DNA of 61,775 nt from a virus. The translations under genes were made by a program, and so were the position numbers. The notes beneath the pieces were generated by a model, which did no database searches, had not been told where the DNA came from, and worked only from the letters and a program-made list of their open reading frames with translations. This document shows positions 25,401-35,300 of this stretch, piece after piece; the stretch's first letter is position 1; every line of letters starts with the position of its first letter. The stretch covers positions 1-61,775 of the IMG/VR virus record IMGVR_UViG_3300023112_000002. The stretch is one strand, 5' to 3'.

Positions 25401-27367
25401 ATTTATTCTACGACGCTTCGCAAATGATGAGAGTGAAAAAAAGTATTACACCAGGGGACGATAATTTTTATCACGAAGCTGCACAAATTTGGAATCCACA
25501 GACACAGTTTTATACATTAGAACCTGGTGGACAAAACCAAACTTTTAACCTGCCTTTAGAAACAACCTTAGATTTTATAAACTGCTACACGTTTGGTAAT
25601 GGGGTAGAGAGTTTTAGAATAGAAGACCGTATAGAGGGGAGATTTTTTAGGTTGGGAGATAGGGTTATGGCGGAGTCTAACCAAACCTTTAGCGAGGCGG
25701 ATAGGTTCGCGGGGATGACATACAGCGGGGTCTTCAGCAATGGGTCAAGCTTTAATAATTTAAACGAGTTTAATTTAGGGCTGGTAAACTATAAAGACTT
25801 AGAAACCAATTTTGGTCCTATACAGGTTTTACATTCTCGTGAGACAGATATACTGGTACTGCAAGAAGATAGAATTTCATATGTCCTATCAAGCAAGAAT
25901 GTTATTACAGATTCTACAGGAGGAGGGGCTATAGCTTCTGTGCCTGAAGTTTTAGGAACGCAGATAGCTCGCATAGAGGAGTATGGAATAAGTTTCAACC
26001 CAGAAAGTTTTGTTCAGTGGGGACACAGTATGTATTTCACTGACGCTAAGAGAAGTGCAGTTCTGTCTTTAACGGGAGCCAGTAGAGGGTCTGATCAGTT
26101 ACAGGTAATTTCTCAAATGGGGATGCGGTCTTATTTTAGGGATCAATTTACCGCTCAAATTACTACTCAAAAGTTGGGAGGGTACGACCCTTATATGAAT
26201 GAGTATGTACTGGGGATGAATAGCCTTCAGATACCTATGCCATTGGTAGAGTTTCCGTGCGGGCAAGAGGCAAGTCAAAACGCTACCGACCAAACGTTAA
26301 ACTATACCGTTAACTTTGGCTCTTTAATTGGTCAAATAGATATCCCATACAGTATAACTCAGGGGTCTATTATTATAAACGTCACTTGGAACGGTGTGAC
26401 TACCAGCACAGGGGTGGTAAGCACTAATGGAACTTTGTCTTTTAATAAAACGTCTTCTAACCCCACAACAGCAACGTTTAGTATAGTGCCTTATAGCGCT
26501 GGTTTACCAGGAAATGTGCCTGCTACTTATAGCTTAACTCCTGGGTGCCCTCCTCAAGATGAGGTGACGTTAATTCAAGTTGTAGTAAACGGTAACAATT
26601 ATATAAACCAGGGCATTCATATTGAGTATGAGTGGACTGACGGGGTTACAACAAGCCCTGTCTCACAGGTGCCTGTAATTATGCAAGGAGGCATTGCTAC
26701 TTCTTTATATCAACAGCAAACGGGGCCTATGTCACAAGGGATATTCCCATACGATGGGTCTAATATTACCCTTAGAACAAACAAAATTTCACCTGACACC
26801 TTTGACTTTAACCCTACTCTGCATAAGTTTAGAATACTGTCAAGCAACACTTTGTATGCCAATACCGTAGCAGATATGACGGCTTTACTGGCTGCGGCAA
26901 GTGAGATAGTTCCTATAACAAACCCTTCAACTGCTATCTTCCAAGCTACAGAGACAGCTTTTGCTATGTCTGGAGCTAACGATTATCTATACCTTGTTTG
27001 GGATTTCAGAAACGCTACAGAAGACCAGTTGTGTTATAGCGCTGCAAGCGCTGATGACGCGTGTTGTAATTGTACGACAGCTTGCAATAGATGTTGGTTC
27101 AGCCCTGGACAACAGACGCAAATACAAGCGTGTGCGGTAGACACGAATAGTTTTGGAAGTAACCAAATAACATTTACAGGAGCGGGACCGATACCTGTTA
27201 TAGGAGATATTGTGTATGCAGCAGGTAACGTTTCTTGTCAACCGTCAGTGGGTCTTGGAACTCCAGGGTTCTATATAGTAGACCCATCTCAACCTTCCGC
27301 GGCCAGCCCTAAGAATTGGATTCAGGTAGGGCCAGGAGGTGTAGTTACAAATTCAGGAACATGTTAA
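22448..27367 (+). CDS. large tail protein, stabilisation-protein-like (1639 aa)
   Basis: N-terminus FIAGKMNKSVDERLVPVGEY followed by DALNVRLG...GAVENSKGNT matches the start of the large P22 gp10-like stabilisation proteins of crAss-like phages, likely beta-propellers. The middle (about 400-900) is rich in T/S/P and includes inserted beta domains. The section near 1090-1250 (FRIEDRIEGRFFRLGDRVMAESNQTF to LGMNSLQ) returns to the propeller-like pattern. A Cys-rich segment lies at about 1533-1568 (ADDACCNCTTACNRCW). The protein probably forms the main tail body with receptor-contacting insertions. Confidence 0.75.
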   Translation: MLIQTNFIAGKMNKSVDERLVPVGEYVDALNVRLGSTETTEIGAVENSKGNTNLTPNIEYNGNPLSANARCIGAFEDGMAETIYWFVYDPGDPATGQVEVDMILSYNTNTNTLLYHVVSTEVLNFNPTYLINAVNKIENLLFFTDDLNPPRYINVTRNYPVPTGLSDGIEEEDISVIVKPPGFEDVNPTTGTQPLRAPHVELVNIGQGDYMEMRFLRFAYRYRYLDGGYSATSLFTNPAFEPKDFAFSQETFKNVGMINRFNAANVWFSTGSERVKEIQLLYKDTASNNIFIIKNYNKAELGLPNDSFEQEQFSNSKILTLLGSDELLRLYDNVPRRAKAQTIQGNRLMYGNYIDQYDVVNREGGDSIQMQYQLSPSTESIDVTPLPPATGSNGTYSIDPAAPGTVVAAATAGFDLSSITTPILPGTYFRFFLAMQNVQSTRSGADAQPASVVVPDFTITLNFIAPVQYSTVNEMLTSQEFASAVGADNSFQQLIPYTTPTPPAYPPTENPAGNGGTLTDLFNAALPYAWQNATTSNYLLLVDTAVTSACTVAGMSPFPPTAPVCTQQSFTLNVGVSSFTLTAPAATYYFNSTPETIQYEYFAFNLADTNGIVQTTAERGSLHSYRDYEVGVVYMDEYARSSTVLTSPNNNVFFPASTSVLKNKIKVNLQNVAPYWAKYYKFVVKPSQGNYETIWSSLVFQQTGAATDEGPTPFKPDLESFWFRLEGDSQNIVSVGDVLTVKRDANGPILQHATAEVLDKEGLYSGQINDTNPAGIYMRLKSSGWNAIGDNTTPNINSDVTSNNSEIGDCSQIALIPPASSPAIVGSIPAGSTVRVASTNQRLTNNGECESKQIIWDSGDMLVDQNYDNIYACLMGLGFETLVQPNSTNIIPPVLGDQEIEFDPVLYTFGAGPDTVGGTCFTSKIYVTQSGTDYFIKSKSMIPTCTEATVGFDWQTDSQTQLEVNINYSSGTFCFETEPDAVDPNLFYDASQMMRVKKSITPGDDNFYHEAAQIWNPQTQFYTLEPGGQNQTFNLPLETTLDFINCYTFGNGVESFRIEDRIEGRFFRLGDRVMAESNQTFSEADRFAGMTYSGVFSNGSSFNNLNEFNLGLVNYKDLETNFGPIQVLHSRETDILVLQEDRISYVLSSKNVITDSTGGGAIASVPEVLGTQIARIEEYGISFNPESFVQWGHSMYFTDAKRSAVLSLTGASRGSDQLQVISQMGMRSYFRDQFTAQITTQKLGGYDPYMNEYVLGMNSLQIPMPLVEFPCGQEASQNATDQTLNYTVNFGSLIGQIDIPYSITQGSIIINVTWNGVTTSTGVVSTNGTLSFNKTSSNPTTATFSIVPYSAGLPGNVPATYSLTPGCPPQDEVTLIQVVVNGNNYINQGIHIEYEWTDGVTTSPVSQVPVIMQGGIATSLYQQQTGPMSQGIFPYDGSNITLRTNKISPDTFDFNPTLHKFRILSSNTLYANTVADMTALLAAASEIVPITNPSTAIFQATETAFAMSGANDYLYLVWDFRNATEDQLCYSAASADDACCNCTTACNRCWFSPGQQTQIQACAVDTNSFGSNQITFTGAGPIPVIGDIVYAAGNVSCQPSVGLGTPGFYIVDPSQPSAASPKNWIQVGPGGVVTNSGTC

Positions 27368-27378
27368 AAAATTAAATT

Positions 27379-28365
27379 ATGCCAATTCCTTCAACTTTTT
27401 ATTACGACAGTACAGTATTTTGTGACGCAACAGATATATGGACGGACCTCGCGTTAATCACGCCATCTGCGGACGGGTGGTATCAGGTAGGCGGCGTGTA
27501 TCGCCAGAAGCTTAGCGGTGTCTTAGGACCCTGTCAAGCCTGTCCTGAGTGCGGCACAGGTTTTATTGATTGCGATGGAACTGTTTATGGAGCTGGAACT
27601 ACAGGTAAATACGTAGTAAACTTTAATGTAGGAACAGGAGTGGGAGCAGTAGTTATTGCTTTTAACCCTGTATCTCAACCCGATAAATGTACGTGGACCT
27701 ATGATGGTTTATCTGCTTCAGAATATTCTTCTCGCCCTTATGGATATAGGCAGGGTGTAATAGGAGATGAAACTACTGGCGGAACGATAGGGCTTACAAA
27801 TTTATTAGGAAGTAATGGGGCTACATATACTGGTAACTTATATTACTATAACTCCTCAATTTCGTCTTTTGTAATTTCTCCTCCTTCGGGCTCTGAAACT
27901 TTAGGCCCTTATCTACCACAAGCCACTTACCCCGCGGTAGGGGGGGTGGATCTTACCGCAGGAGGATACAGCGCTCCTTCGTCATTGGCATATATGGTTG
28001 TGCCTAAAACAAATCCTTTAGTAGAATTTGTTCAAATAGAAGTTGAAGCTCCAGGCCCCACTACAGTATGGAGCCTTACCGCTTATTGCCCTAAATCTCT
28101 TAACCCATTCCCATACAATCCTGTTTCAGGAGGGAGTTGCACTTCTTTAAGTAAAGTTATGTACACATGTTCGGTATCAGGAAATGGAACAAACAGTATG
28201 TTGGGATTAAATGACTGGGCGTTTGAAAATTACACGGGAGAAACACCCGTATCTGCGGGGGTATACCCTGTTGAAGATGGAGACGGTGTAACAAAATGTG
28301 TTACCGTTGACGCTAATGGAACTATCACCAATATTACCACTGGGCCATGTACAACAAATTGTTAA
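27379..28365 (+). CDS. tail-associated protein with N-terminal Cys cluster (328 aa)
   Basis: Begins MPIPSTFYYDSTVFCDATDI. A cluster CQACPECGTGFIDCDG lies at about 53-68, and the end (DGDGVTKCVTVDANGTITNI) resembles the very end of the preceding 1639-aa protein. The rest is beta-rich and G/S/T-rich. It likely assembles with the large tail protein. No enzymatic motif is seen. Confidence 0.65.
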   Translation: MPIPSTFYYDSTVFCDATDIWTDLALITPSADGWYQVGGVYRQKLSGVLGPCQACPECGTGFIDCDGTVYGAGTTGKYVVNFNVGTGVGAVVIAFNPVSQPDKCTWTYDGLSASEYSSRPYGYRQGVIGDETTGGTIGLTNLLGSNGATYTGNLYYYNSSISSFVISPPSGSETLGPYLPQATYPAVGGVDLTAGGYSAPSSLAYMVVPKTNPLVEFVQIEVEAPGPTTVWSLTAYCPKSLNPFPYNPVSGGSCTSLSKVMYTCSVSGNGTNSMLGLNDWAFENYTGETPVSAGVYPVEDGDGVTKCVTVDANGTITNITTGPCTTNC

Positions 28366-28376
28366 TATAAAACACT

Positions 28377-29225
28377 ATGGCAGATAAAGCAGCTACACTA
28401 TCGTACTCGGAAGACTCCAAAGGATGGCCGTCTTTCTACTCTTACCTACCTGATTATATGATCGGGATGAATGGATATTTCTATAGCTTTGGCCCTACTA
28501 CCAATGATGACGGGAGCGTCAGTGGAGGGAATCTATATCGACATAATGTAAACGAAACCAGGAACGAGTACTACGGAGTTCAATATGACTCTACCATTAC
28601 GGGAGTGTTAAACATTGAGCCTAAGACTATTAAGCTCTTTAAGACTATGTCATACGAAAGCGATGATAGGTGGGCTTGCACAAGTTTGATTACGGACTTA
28701 GGGTCTGGATCTATGTTGGCGACATATTTTGAGCAAAAAGAAGGAGAGTGGTTTACCTTCCTAAGAGAAACAGAAGGAACAAGAGACTATCGCGATAGAA
28801 GTGTGAATGGTATAGGTAGTGCAGGCCAAGTATTTGGAGCACCTACTGTAACGATTATTACATTTACAGTTAACGTAGGATCTATTGTTAGTGTAGGAGA
28901 CTATATATACTCTACCCCTTTGACAGGCACACCGCCTGTAGCTACTGGAGCCCCTGTATATGTAGGTCAGGTAACTGAGATTAATGCTATAAGCGGTACT
29001 TTCAATGCAAATACATTAGCTATAGACCCTGCTGTGCCTGAGCCAGGTACGGGAACGACAGGAGTTTCTCCTGCTCAGGGAGACTTTATTTTTTACTTTA
29101 AAGACGTAGTAGCAGAGTCCCATGGAGCTCGAGGATACTTTATGCAGTTCAAATTAGAAAATACAAACACGGCAGCTGTAGAATTATTTGCAGTAGGAAG
29201 CAGTGTCATGAAGAGTTATCCATAA
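28377..29225 (+). CDS. tail-associated virion protein (282 aa)
   Basis: Residues 1-140 and 225-282 appear to form one domain (STITGVLNIEPKTIKLFKTMSYESDDRW; GARGYFMQFKLENTN). Between them an inserted beta module occurs (VGSIVSVGDYIYSTP...VGQVTEINAISGTF, about 160-215). This insertion is of the same kind seen in other virion proteins here. Role in the tail is inferred from position. Confidence 0.65.
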   Translation: MADKAATLSYSEDSKGWPSFYSYLPDYMIGMNGYFYSFGPTTNDDGSVSGGNLYRHNVNETRNEYYGVQYDSTITGVLNIEPKTIKLFKTMSYESDDRWACTSLITDLGSGSMLATYFEQKEGEWFTFLRETEGTRDYRDRSVNGIGSAGQVFGAPTVTIITFTVNVGSIVSVGDYIYSTPLTGTPPVATGAPVYVGQVTEINAISGTFNANTLAIDPAVPEPGTGTTGVSPAQGDFIFYFKDVVAESHGARGYFMQFKLENTNTAAVELFAVGSSVMKSYP

Positions 29226-29232
29226 TTTGTGC

Positions 29233-29240
29233 TATCTTTG
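29233..29240 (+). promoter_or_regulatory. TATCTTTG -7 box before GNAT gene
   Basis: Exact octamer with the ATG only five bases downstream (29246), so the transcript would be leaderless or nearly so. Context TTTGTGC before the box matches that at 20412. Confidence 0.6.
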
Positions 29241-29245
29241 CATAA

Positions 29246-29656
29246 ATGCAATTAAGTATAGAGCCATTACAAGAAGGGGATTATGAAAACATCTTATGCC
29301 AATGGTGGAAAGATTGGAGGTGGACCCCACCTTCTAAAGACTTTTTACCTGATGACGGGGTGGGAGGTTTCATCGTCTATGATGACGGAATTCCTGTTTG
29401 TGCTGGCTTTATGTATAGAACTAACTCTAAAGCTGTATGGTGTGACTGGATAATATCTAACATCCACTACAAAAATAGGGAAGGGAGGAAGAGAGCTCTC
29501 GAACTTCTGGTCCAAACAGTGGAGAGGCTGGCTAAAGATTTAGGTAATAAATTTATATACGCGTTAATAAAGAATAAACCACTAATAAACACATACGTAA
29601 AGATGGGATTTACTGAAGCTTCCTCTTACTCTACGGAAATGATTAAACATATTTGA
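29246..29656 (+). CDS. GNAT-family N-acetyltransferase (136 aa)
   Basis: GNAT fold by pattern: a central strand GGFIVYDDGIPVCAGFMYRTN, a helix start with KNREGRKRALELLVQTVERLAKDLG (74-98, the acetyl-CoA-binding region) and the typical final segment NKPLINTYVKMGFTEAS (108-124). It would transfer an acetyl group to an unknown amine. It lies between tail and internal virion genes, so virion or cell-entry-time protein modification is possible. Length is normal for a minimal GNAT. Confidence 0.85.
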   Translation: MQLSIEPLQEGDYENILCQWWKDWRWTPPSKDFLPDDGVGGFIVYDDGIPVCAGFMYRTNSKAVWCDWIISNIHYKNREGRKRALELLVQTVERLAKDLGNKFIYALIKNKPLINTYVKMGFTEASSYSTEMIKHI

Positions 29657-29657
29657 T

Positions 29658-30440
29658 ATGGCAGTAACAACATCGGCAGTAATAGGAATAGGTTCTGGTA
29701 TAGCCACCTCTATTCAAGGCTTTACCTCTGCATCTAAGGCCCGCACAGCTCAGCAAAATGCTGACAACGAGGCGAAGCGTATGATGATGAACGCTCGGAA
29801 GAGAGCGGAACAGAATGAATACGGAGAGTTAAGTCTACCTTTAGAAGCTTTCGAAGCGGAGTTCGAAGCGAACTTAGCGGCAGACAGGCAGGCTATAGAG
29901 GCTTTACAAGAGGGTGACTCAAGGGCATTAGCTGCTGGTGTAGGTAGAGTGGGAGCACAACAGACAGCTGAATCATCACAGACTCGTCAAACTATGGGTG
30001 ACGAAATGTTCAATATGAACAAGATGAAGGCTGACGCAAGAGAGCAGCAGAAGCAGCAGCTTATTTCTATGGATGTGGGTGAAGCTAAGATGCAGGACCA
30101 GAAAGCTCGTGAGGCAGCAGAAGCAAGACGCAGGGGTATAGAGGCTGGCTTCCAAGGTATAGGGCAGGTGGCTCAGGGAGTAGGAGACTTAGCCCCACTC
30201 TATGGTAGGAGCATGAACGACAAGAGGGCAATGGCTCTGATAGGAGACGATAACTTTGTTTCTCAAATGGGATATGACCCAAAAAATATGACGGAAACTC
30301 AAAGATTAGAGTTGCTTGAGTTAGTTTCTTCGCAGGATATTTCAGGAAAAAATTTCAGACAAGGTAGAAGAACGGACTTCTTAGCTCCTTATGACACCTC
30401 GCAGACAGGGTACTTTGATTATAGTATATTCAATCAATAA
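29658..30440 (+). CDS. putative internal virion protein (260 aa)
   Basis: An N-terminal weakly hydrophobic, glycine-containing stretch (VIGIGSGIATSIQGF, 7-21) is followed by a long charged helix rich in A, Q, E and R (25-175). This composition and place resemble the smaller internal core proteins of T7-like and crAss-like phages, which are ejected into the host. The next two genes are similarly placed. Its stop overlaps the next ATG (TAATG). Confidence 0.65.
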   Translation: MAVTTSAVIGIGSGIATSIQGFTSASKARTAQQNADNEAKRMMMNARKRAEQNEYGELSLPLEAFEAEFEANLAADRQAIEALQEGDSRALAAGVGRVGAQQTAESSQTRQTMGDEMFNMNKMKADAREQQKQQLISMDVGEAKMQDQKAREAAEARRRGIEAGFQGIGQVAQGVGDLAPLYGRSMNDKRAMALIGDDNFVSQMGYDPKNMTETQRLELLELVSSQDISGKNFRQGRRTDFLAPYDTSQTGYFDYSIFNQ

Positions 30441-32374
30441 TGGCAAAAGATTTTAGTATATCGAGTAAGGTATTAGATACCGACAAGTACGTATATAGAG
30501 AAGAGAGAGACCTGGCGAAAACGCAGGTCGATTGGGGAACGATAAGTAAGAACTTAACGGACACTATCAACACTGTACGTGACGAAAGGGAAACTCAGAA
30601 GGCGGAGATAGAGAAGGCGAATACTGAGGAGATGAACCGCGCTGGAGAGTTCGATCAGTACAATAATAAAACTCTTAACGAGTCTGTATTAGAGGGCAGT
30701 GAGTGGGCTAAGAACGCCCTGTCTGTGCAGATGGATCTTGTACGCAGAGGGCTTGTTACTCCAAGTGAAAACCAAAGGTATCAGCAAAGAGTAAGCGATA
30801 GCTTTACTTTTCTTAAAAAGAACTTGAGTAGTTTTGAAAAAGATTTTAATGAGAATAACAGGAGAGCGGAGGAGGGCGAGTCTAATACATATGAGCAAGC
30901 GGTTAACGGAAGTGTAGCAGGGCTTGGGGTTTTGAAAAATTGGAAGCTTTCTGGCAATGCTGCTACGGGAGAGCTTGCGTATGTAAGGACAGGCAATGAT
31001 CCTGCGACAGGAGAGCCTTACGATCCTAACAACCCAGCTAACCAAGCCAGTTTAGGGACTATAGGTGTAAGAGCTACAAATAGAAGCGACTACACCAGTA
31101 CAACTGAAATGGCTCAGACAGAAGTGGGAGCTTTAGCTGAAGTTATCAACTCTACTTTATTGAATAACCAAGCTGTACGTAGTGTAGAAGATTGGAGGCA
31201 GTTGGATGAGAGTGAAGAAATGATGACGGGTCTGGTAAAAACTCTTACCTCTACGAGGGCTAAGATCGCCAGTATAGCTCAAGATAAACTTGGGTTTACG
31301 GCTGAAACGTATAAGCAAGATTGGACAGACAAAGAGTTAGCTGAAGATCCTAATAGAGTAAGATTAATTGCTGACCCAAGTGGGTCGGGAGATTTAATAC
31401 CTGACTATAGCCCCGAGCAGATAGCGCGAGTTGAAGAGGCGGCAAGGTTATCTTTAGAGTCTCAGATAGACCAAAAAATAAAGACGGTTAAAGGATTCGA
31501 CCCTGACTCTCCAGCTAAAGCTGGAGCACGTAAAGAGCAAAGCTCTTCGTTTGGGTATATAGACCAAACCATGGAGGTAATTACAGGAGATAATACAGAG
31601 TTTAACTCGGCGGCTTCAAGTTTGAAAACAGCATGGGATAAAGCTAACCCTGACAACCCTATGGATGAAGACAATCCTATCGATAGATCAAGTGATGATA
31701 ACTACATACTCGTCAACTACGCTAACGGAGAGGTTGAAAAGATAGCGAAGTTTGAGTTGGATGAAAATGGCGATCAAATTTTAAATGATGATAACGAGCC
31801 TATCCCGGTAGCCGATGAGCTGTTGGTACAGAACTTGCTTACTAAAGTGGCTCCAGTAACAGGGTCTACCCAAGGACTTATGGATGAGTACCTACAAGAG
31901 AATCCAGACGGATTGGTAGATAGAGGAGGAAGGGGAGAGAAAACTTCTTACCAAGGTACGGGAGATAAGACTATAGAAGATACAAGTTTAGGTAATAAAA
32001 TGATTCTTGTGGAGGGGTCCCCTATGAATGTAGGAGACAGGCTCTTAGCAATATCTCAACAAGAGGGATCTGATGAGGAGCAGTTAGCTGAGTACACGAC
32101 TGTTATAAATTCTATTTTAAGTAGTGAGTTGAAAGATATTACTGCTAACTTCGAGGTGTCTTCGGAAGACATCACAACGGGGGTAGGGAATAGGAATTTT
32201 ATAACCGTAACTATTGACGGGGTGCCAACCGAAATAGAGTTTGATACTGTTGATGATTCAGCTAAGCTTCAATCAGAGGTTCAAAAAGCGATTAATGCCG
32301 CGAAGAAAAAGATTCGTGATAAAAGATCAAAGTCAAGCACAAGTAATAAAAGCGGAGGAAAAGTAAGAACTTAA
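30440..32374 (+). CDS. putative internal virion protein (644 aa)
   Basis: Mostly helical, acidic, with a basic C-terminal tail (KKKIRDKRSKSSTSNKSGGKVRT). No signal peptide, membrane segment or enzyme motif is visible. Its position between a 260-aa core-like protein and the 3337-aa giant protein resembles the gp14-gp15-gp16 order of T7, where the products form the DNA ejection channel. The role is inferred from order and size. Confidence 0.65.
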   Translation: MAKDFSISSKVLDTDKYVYREERDLAKTQVDWGTISKNLTDTINTVRDERETQKAEIEKANTEEMNRAGEFDQYNNKTLNESVLEGSEWAKNALSVQMDLVRRGLVTPSENQRYQQRVSDSFTFLKKNLSSFEKDFNENNRRAEEGESNTYEQAVNGSVAGLGVLKNWKLSGNAATGELAYVRTGNDPATGEPYDPNNPANQASLGTIGVRATNRSDYTSTTEMAQTEVGALAEVINSTLLNNQAVRSVEDWRQLDESEEMMTGLVKTLTSTRAKIASIAQDKLGFTAETYKQDWTDKELAEDPNRVRLIADPSGSGDLIPDYSPEQIARVEEAARLSLESQIDQKIKTVKGFDPDSPAKAGARKEQSSSFGYIDQTMEVITGDNTEFNSAASSLKTAWDKANPDNPMDEDNPIDRSSDDNYILVNYANGEVEKIAKFELDENGDQILNDDNEPIPVADELLVQNLLTKVAPVTGSTQGLMDEYLQENPDGLVDRGGRGEKTSYQGTGDKTIEDTSLGNKMILVEGSPMNVGDRLLAISQQEGSDEEQLAEYTTVINSILSSELKDITANFEVSSEDITTGVGNRNFITVTIDGVPTEIEFDTVDDSAKLQSEVQKAINAAKKKIRDKRSKSSTSNKSGGKVRT

Positions 32375-32376
32375 CT

Positions 32377-35300
32377 ATGGACGAGCAAGTATTAAAAGAT
32401 TTAATAGCGACAGCTGAAGCTTCTAATTATAACTGGGAGGAAGTTATGCCTAAATTTCCTGAGCTTGCAGACGTAGATCTTCAAGTGTTAAAGGACTACG
32501 TAGAAACAGCGAAGCATTATGACTACGACTATGACGTTGTTAATGCTAAGTTTCCTGAGTTAGGCTTAAAAAAAAAAGGCGCGTCAGAACCTACTGTTCA
32601 AGAGGACGTTATGGAATCCACTACACCAGTCGTGGAGGAACAGCCTATCTCATCGGAGTCTTCCGCTCCTCAAGAGGGTGACCAATCTGTTTTTGATGCC
32701 GAGGTAGAAGAAGCTCCGGAAACGGTAACAGAATTTGCCGCTTACGACCCGAGGGAAGAAAGCGGAACCCCTGAATCAATGGCGCAGGGTATTGTAACTT
32801 CCGCGACGAACCCGATGTTGCGCGCTTTTGTAGACCCTGCAGATAGAACTAACGTCACATACGATGCTGACGCTACAACTTTCGAGAGGTCGCTGGCTTT
32901 TATTACTCCAGATTTAATTGGGAGAGAAGAGGAAGAGGTGGTAAATAGAATGAAGTATCATTTCACTGATTATGGATTTACCTTTTCTCAGACGGGGATA
33001 GGGGACGCTATGATTGTAAAGGCTGATAATGGGGAGGAGATAGAAATAGATTTAGACCCCTTCACTCGAGGAGGAGAGGAGCAAGGGTCTATAGAGTTGC
33101 AGAATTTTTTACAGCAGAACAGGAGGGTAGACCCAGAGATGGAAGAGCTTACATACTCCTACGATTTAAACCGTAAGAAATACTTTAGCCGTCAAGCGGT
33201 AGATAGAGATATACAAAGCGTTAGAGACCAGTCCGAAACGTTGGGTTTACGATACCAAGATTATTTAAGGGAACAGGGGGAGATAGATACCGCTATAACT
33301 GCTATGACACAAGTGCCGTTAAGTGAAAGGGGGCCAGAGTTTAAGGCGGAGTATGATGCGTTGATACAAAAGAAGAGTGAGTTAGCGGGAGTAAAAGGAG
33401 AATTACAACAGGAGGTAGGAGAGTTCCAGATTTATTCAGATAAAATAAATAGCGCAGTAGGGAACTATCTCACTATGAAGGAGGATGACAGTTCTGCGGG
33501 GTTAACATTTTTAAAAGCAGGATGGAACAATATCCTCTCAGGAATTACAGGTCCTTTAGCGAGTGCTGCAGGTATACCTATGGATCTATTCTATGGGGTA
33601 GCTCAAACGGTGGACGAAGACTTTGGGATGACGGAGGAGGAGAGGAAGGAGAGGTATATAACTATAGCTACAGATTTAGGCTATGACATCCCAGAAAATA
33701 TAGAGGACGATGCCGTGTATAATAAGTGGTTGGAAGGGTTGATGGAGAGTACTTTTGAGGCAGAGGGGGTTGAGGGAGAAGGTATATCTGCCACCATGAA
33801 TAGATATCCTAAAGAGATACGAGAAGAGTTAGAAGCTGAGGGTTATGATCCGTCTCGTGTGATTAATGCTGACGGATTAAAGATGTGGAATAACGAAGGA
33901 GGGATATTGGGTAACGGGGGATGGGAGGAAATTCCAGATTACGCTTCTGATACAAGCCCAGGAGAGAGATTGAAAAGGTTGGTGATGGATCAGGAGGTGA
34001 AAGAAAACAAAGAGCCTACCAAGCAGCTGGTAAGGAGCCTATTAGACGTTGCCAGATTCGATGACGTAAGTGAGGAGAGGGTGGCCGCTCAATCGGAGAG
34101 TGTTATTGTGGAGGGGATGTTAGGTTTAGCTCAGTCTGCGCCAAGTATTGCATTAGGTTTAATAGGTAGAGGGAAGGGCCCTAAATATAAAGGGGCTGAA
34201 AAGCCATTGGCAAAATTTATCCAGTCACTTAAAAACTATGCTACAAGCCCTGGTGCTGTATCTCAGACTATAGGCTTTAGCTTACTCCAGACCGACGCTT
34301 TGATGCAGGAGATGGAGAACGATCCAGACTTTAAATACGTTACGGAGACAGAGAAGAAGGCTCTAACAGTTCCTTTAGCTGTAAGCACAGCTATACTGGA
34401 GACGTATGGTTTACGTAGTTTAGCGAAGGGCCCTATGCTGGGTAAGCTGATGACGCAGGTGACGAAACTTCTTCCTAAAGGTGCTACACCGAAGATGTTT
34501 ACTGAGACATTCAAAAAGGTGGTAGAAAGTAATATAGCTAAAGGAGTGTATAGCAGCAAAGCTTTACGTGGCGTAGGTATAGTAGGGGGAGCCGCTGCCG
34601 TAGAGGCGGAGACAGGGGGGCTACAAACTGTGGCGGAGATAGGGATGAAGAACGTGTGGAACGATATGTATGAGAAGGAGATGTTCAATACCCCTGAGAT
34701 GTGGTCGGAGGAGTTTTATAACCAGGTAATAAGAGGGGCTGCGGCAGAGGCTGTAGGTGGTTTTGTAATGGGAACCCCTCGAGCTTTAACGACAGCTTTT
34801 AATAGGGGGGATATAGACGAAGTGTCTGACGATATGGTTGCACTGTTCAACGAGATTCGTAAGGACGGAACTACAGTAGAGGCATACAAGACGCAGTTAG
34901 ATTTAAAGGTAGCCAACCAGGAGCTAACAAAAGAAGAAGCCAACCAAGCTCTCTTAGACTTTGAAGTTCTTTCTGGAGCAGCCGCCTCTATAGAGAAAGG
35001 GACAGAGCTTACCCCTACACAAACCAAAAAAGCTTTAGGGTTGGTGTACTTAAAAAATAAGTTAGAGTCTGAGATGGACGGTATGGATCCAGACTTAGGG
35101 AGTTATAAAGCTAAGCAAGAGATGCTTGTCACAATAAAAGATAAGCTCTCTAAGATAGGTACCGAAGAAGAAGTAGATGCAAATTTAAAACCAAAGAAAG
35201 ATGCCATTCAAGAGTCAAGCACAACGGAAGTGGATGTACAAAAACAAACCCAAGATGGCGCAGCTGTGGGAGAGGGAGACACCACCGGGGGAGTTGCCGT

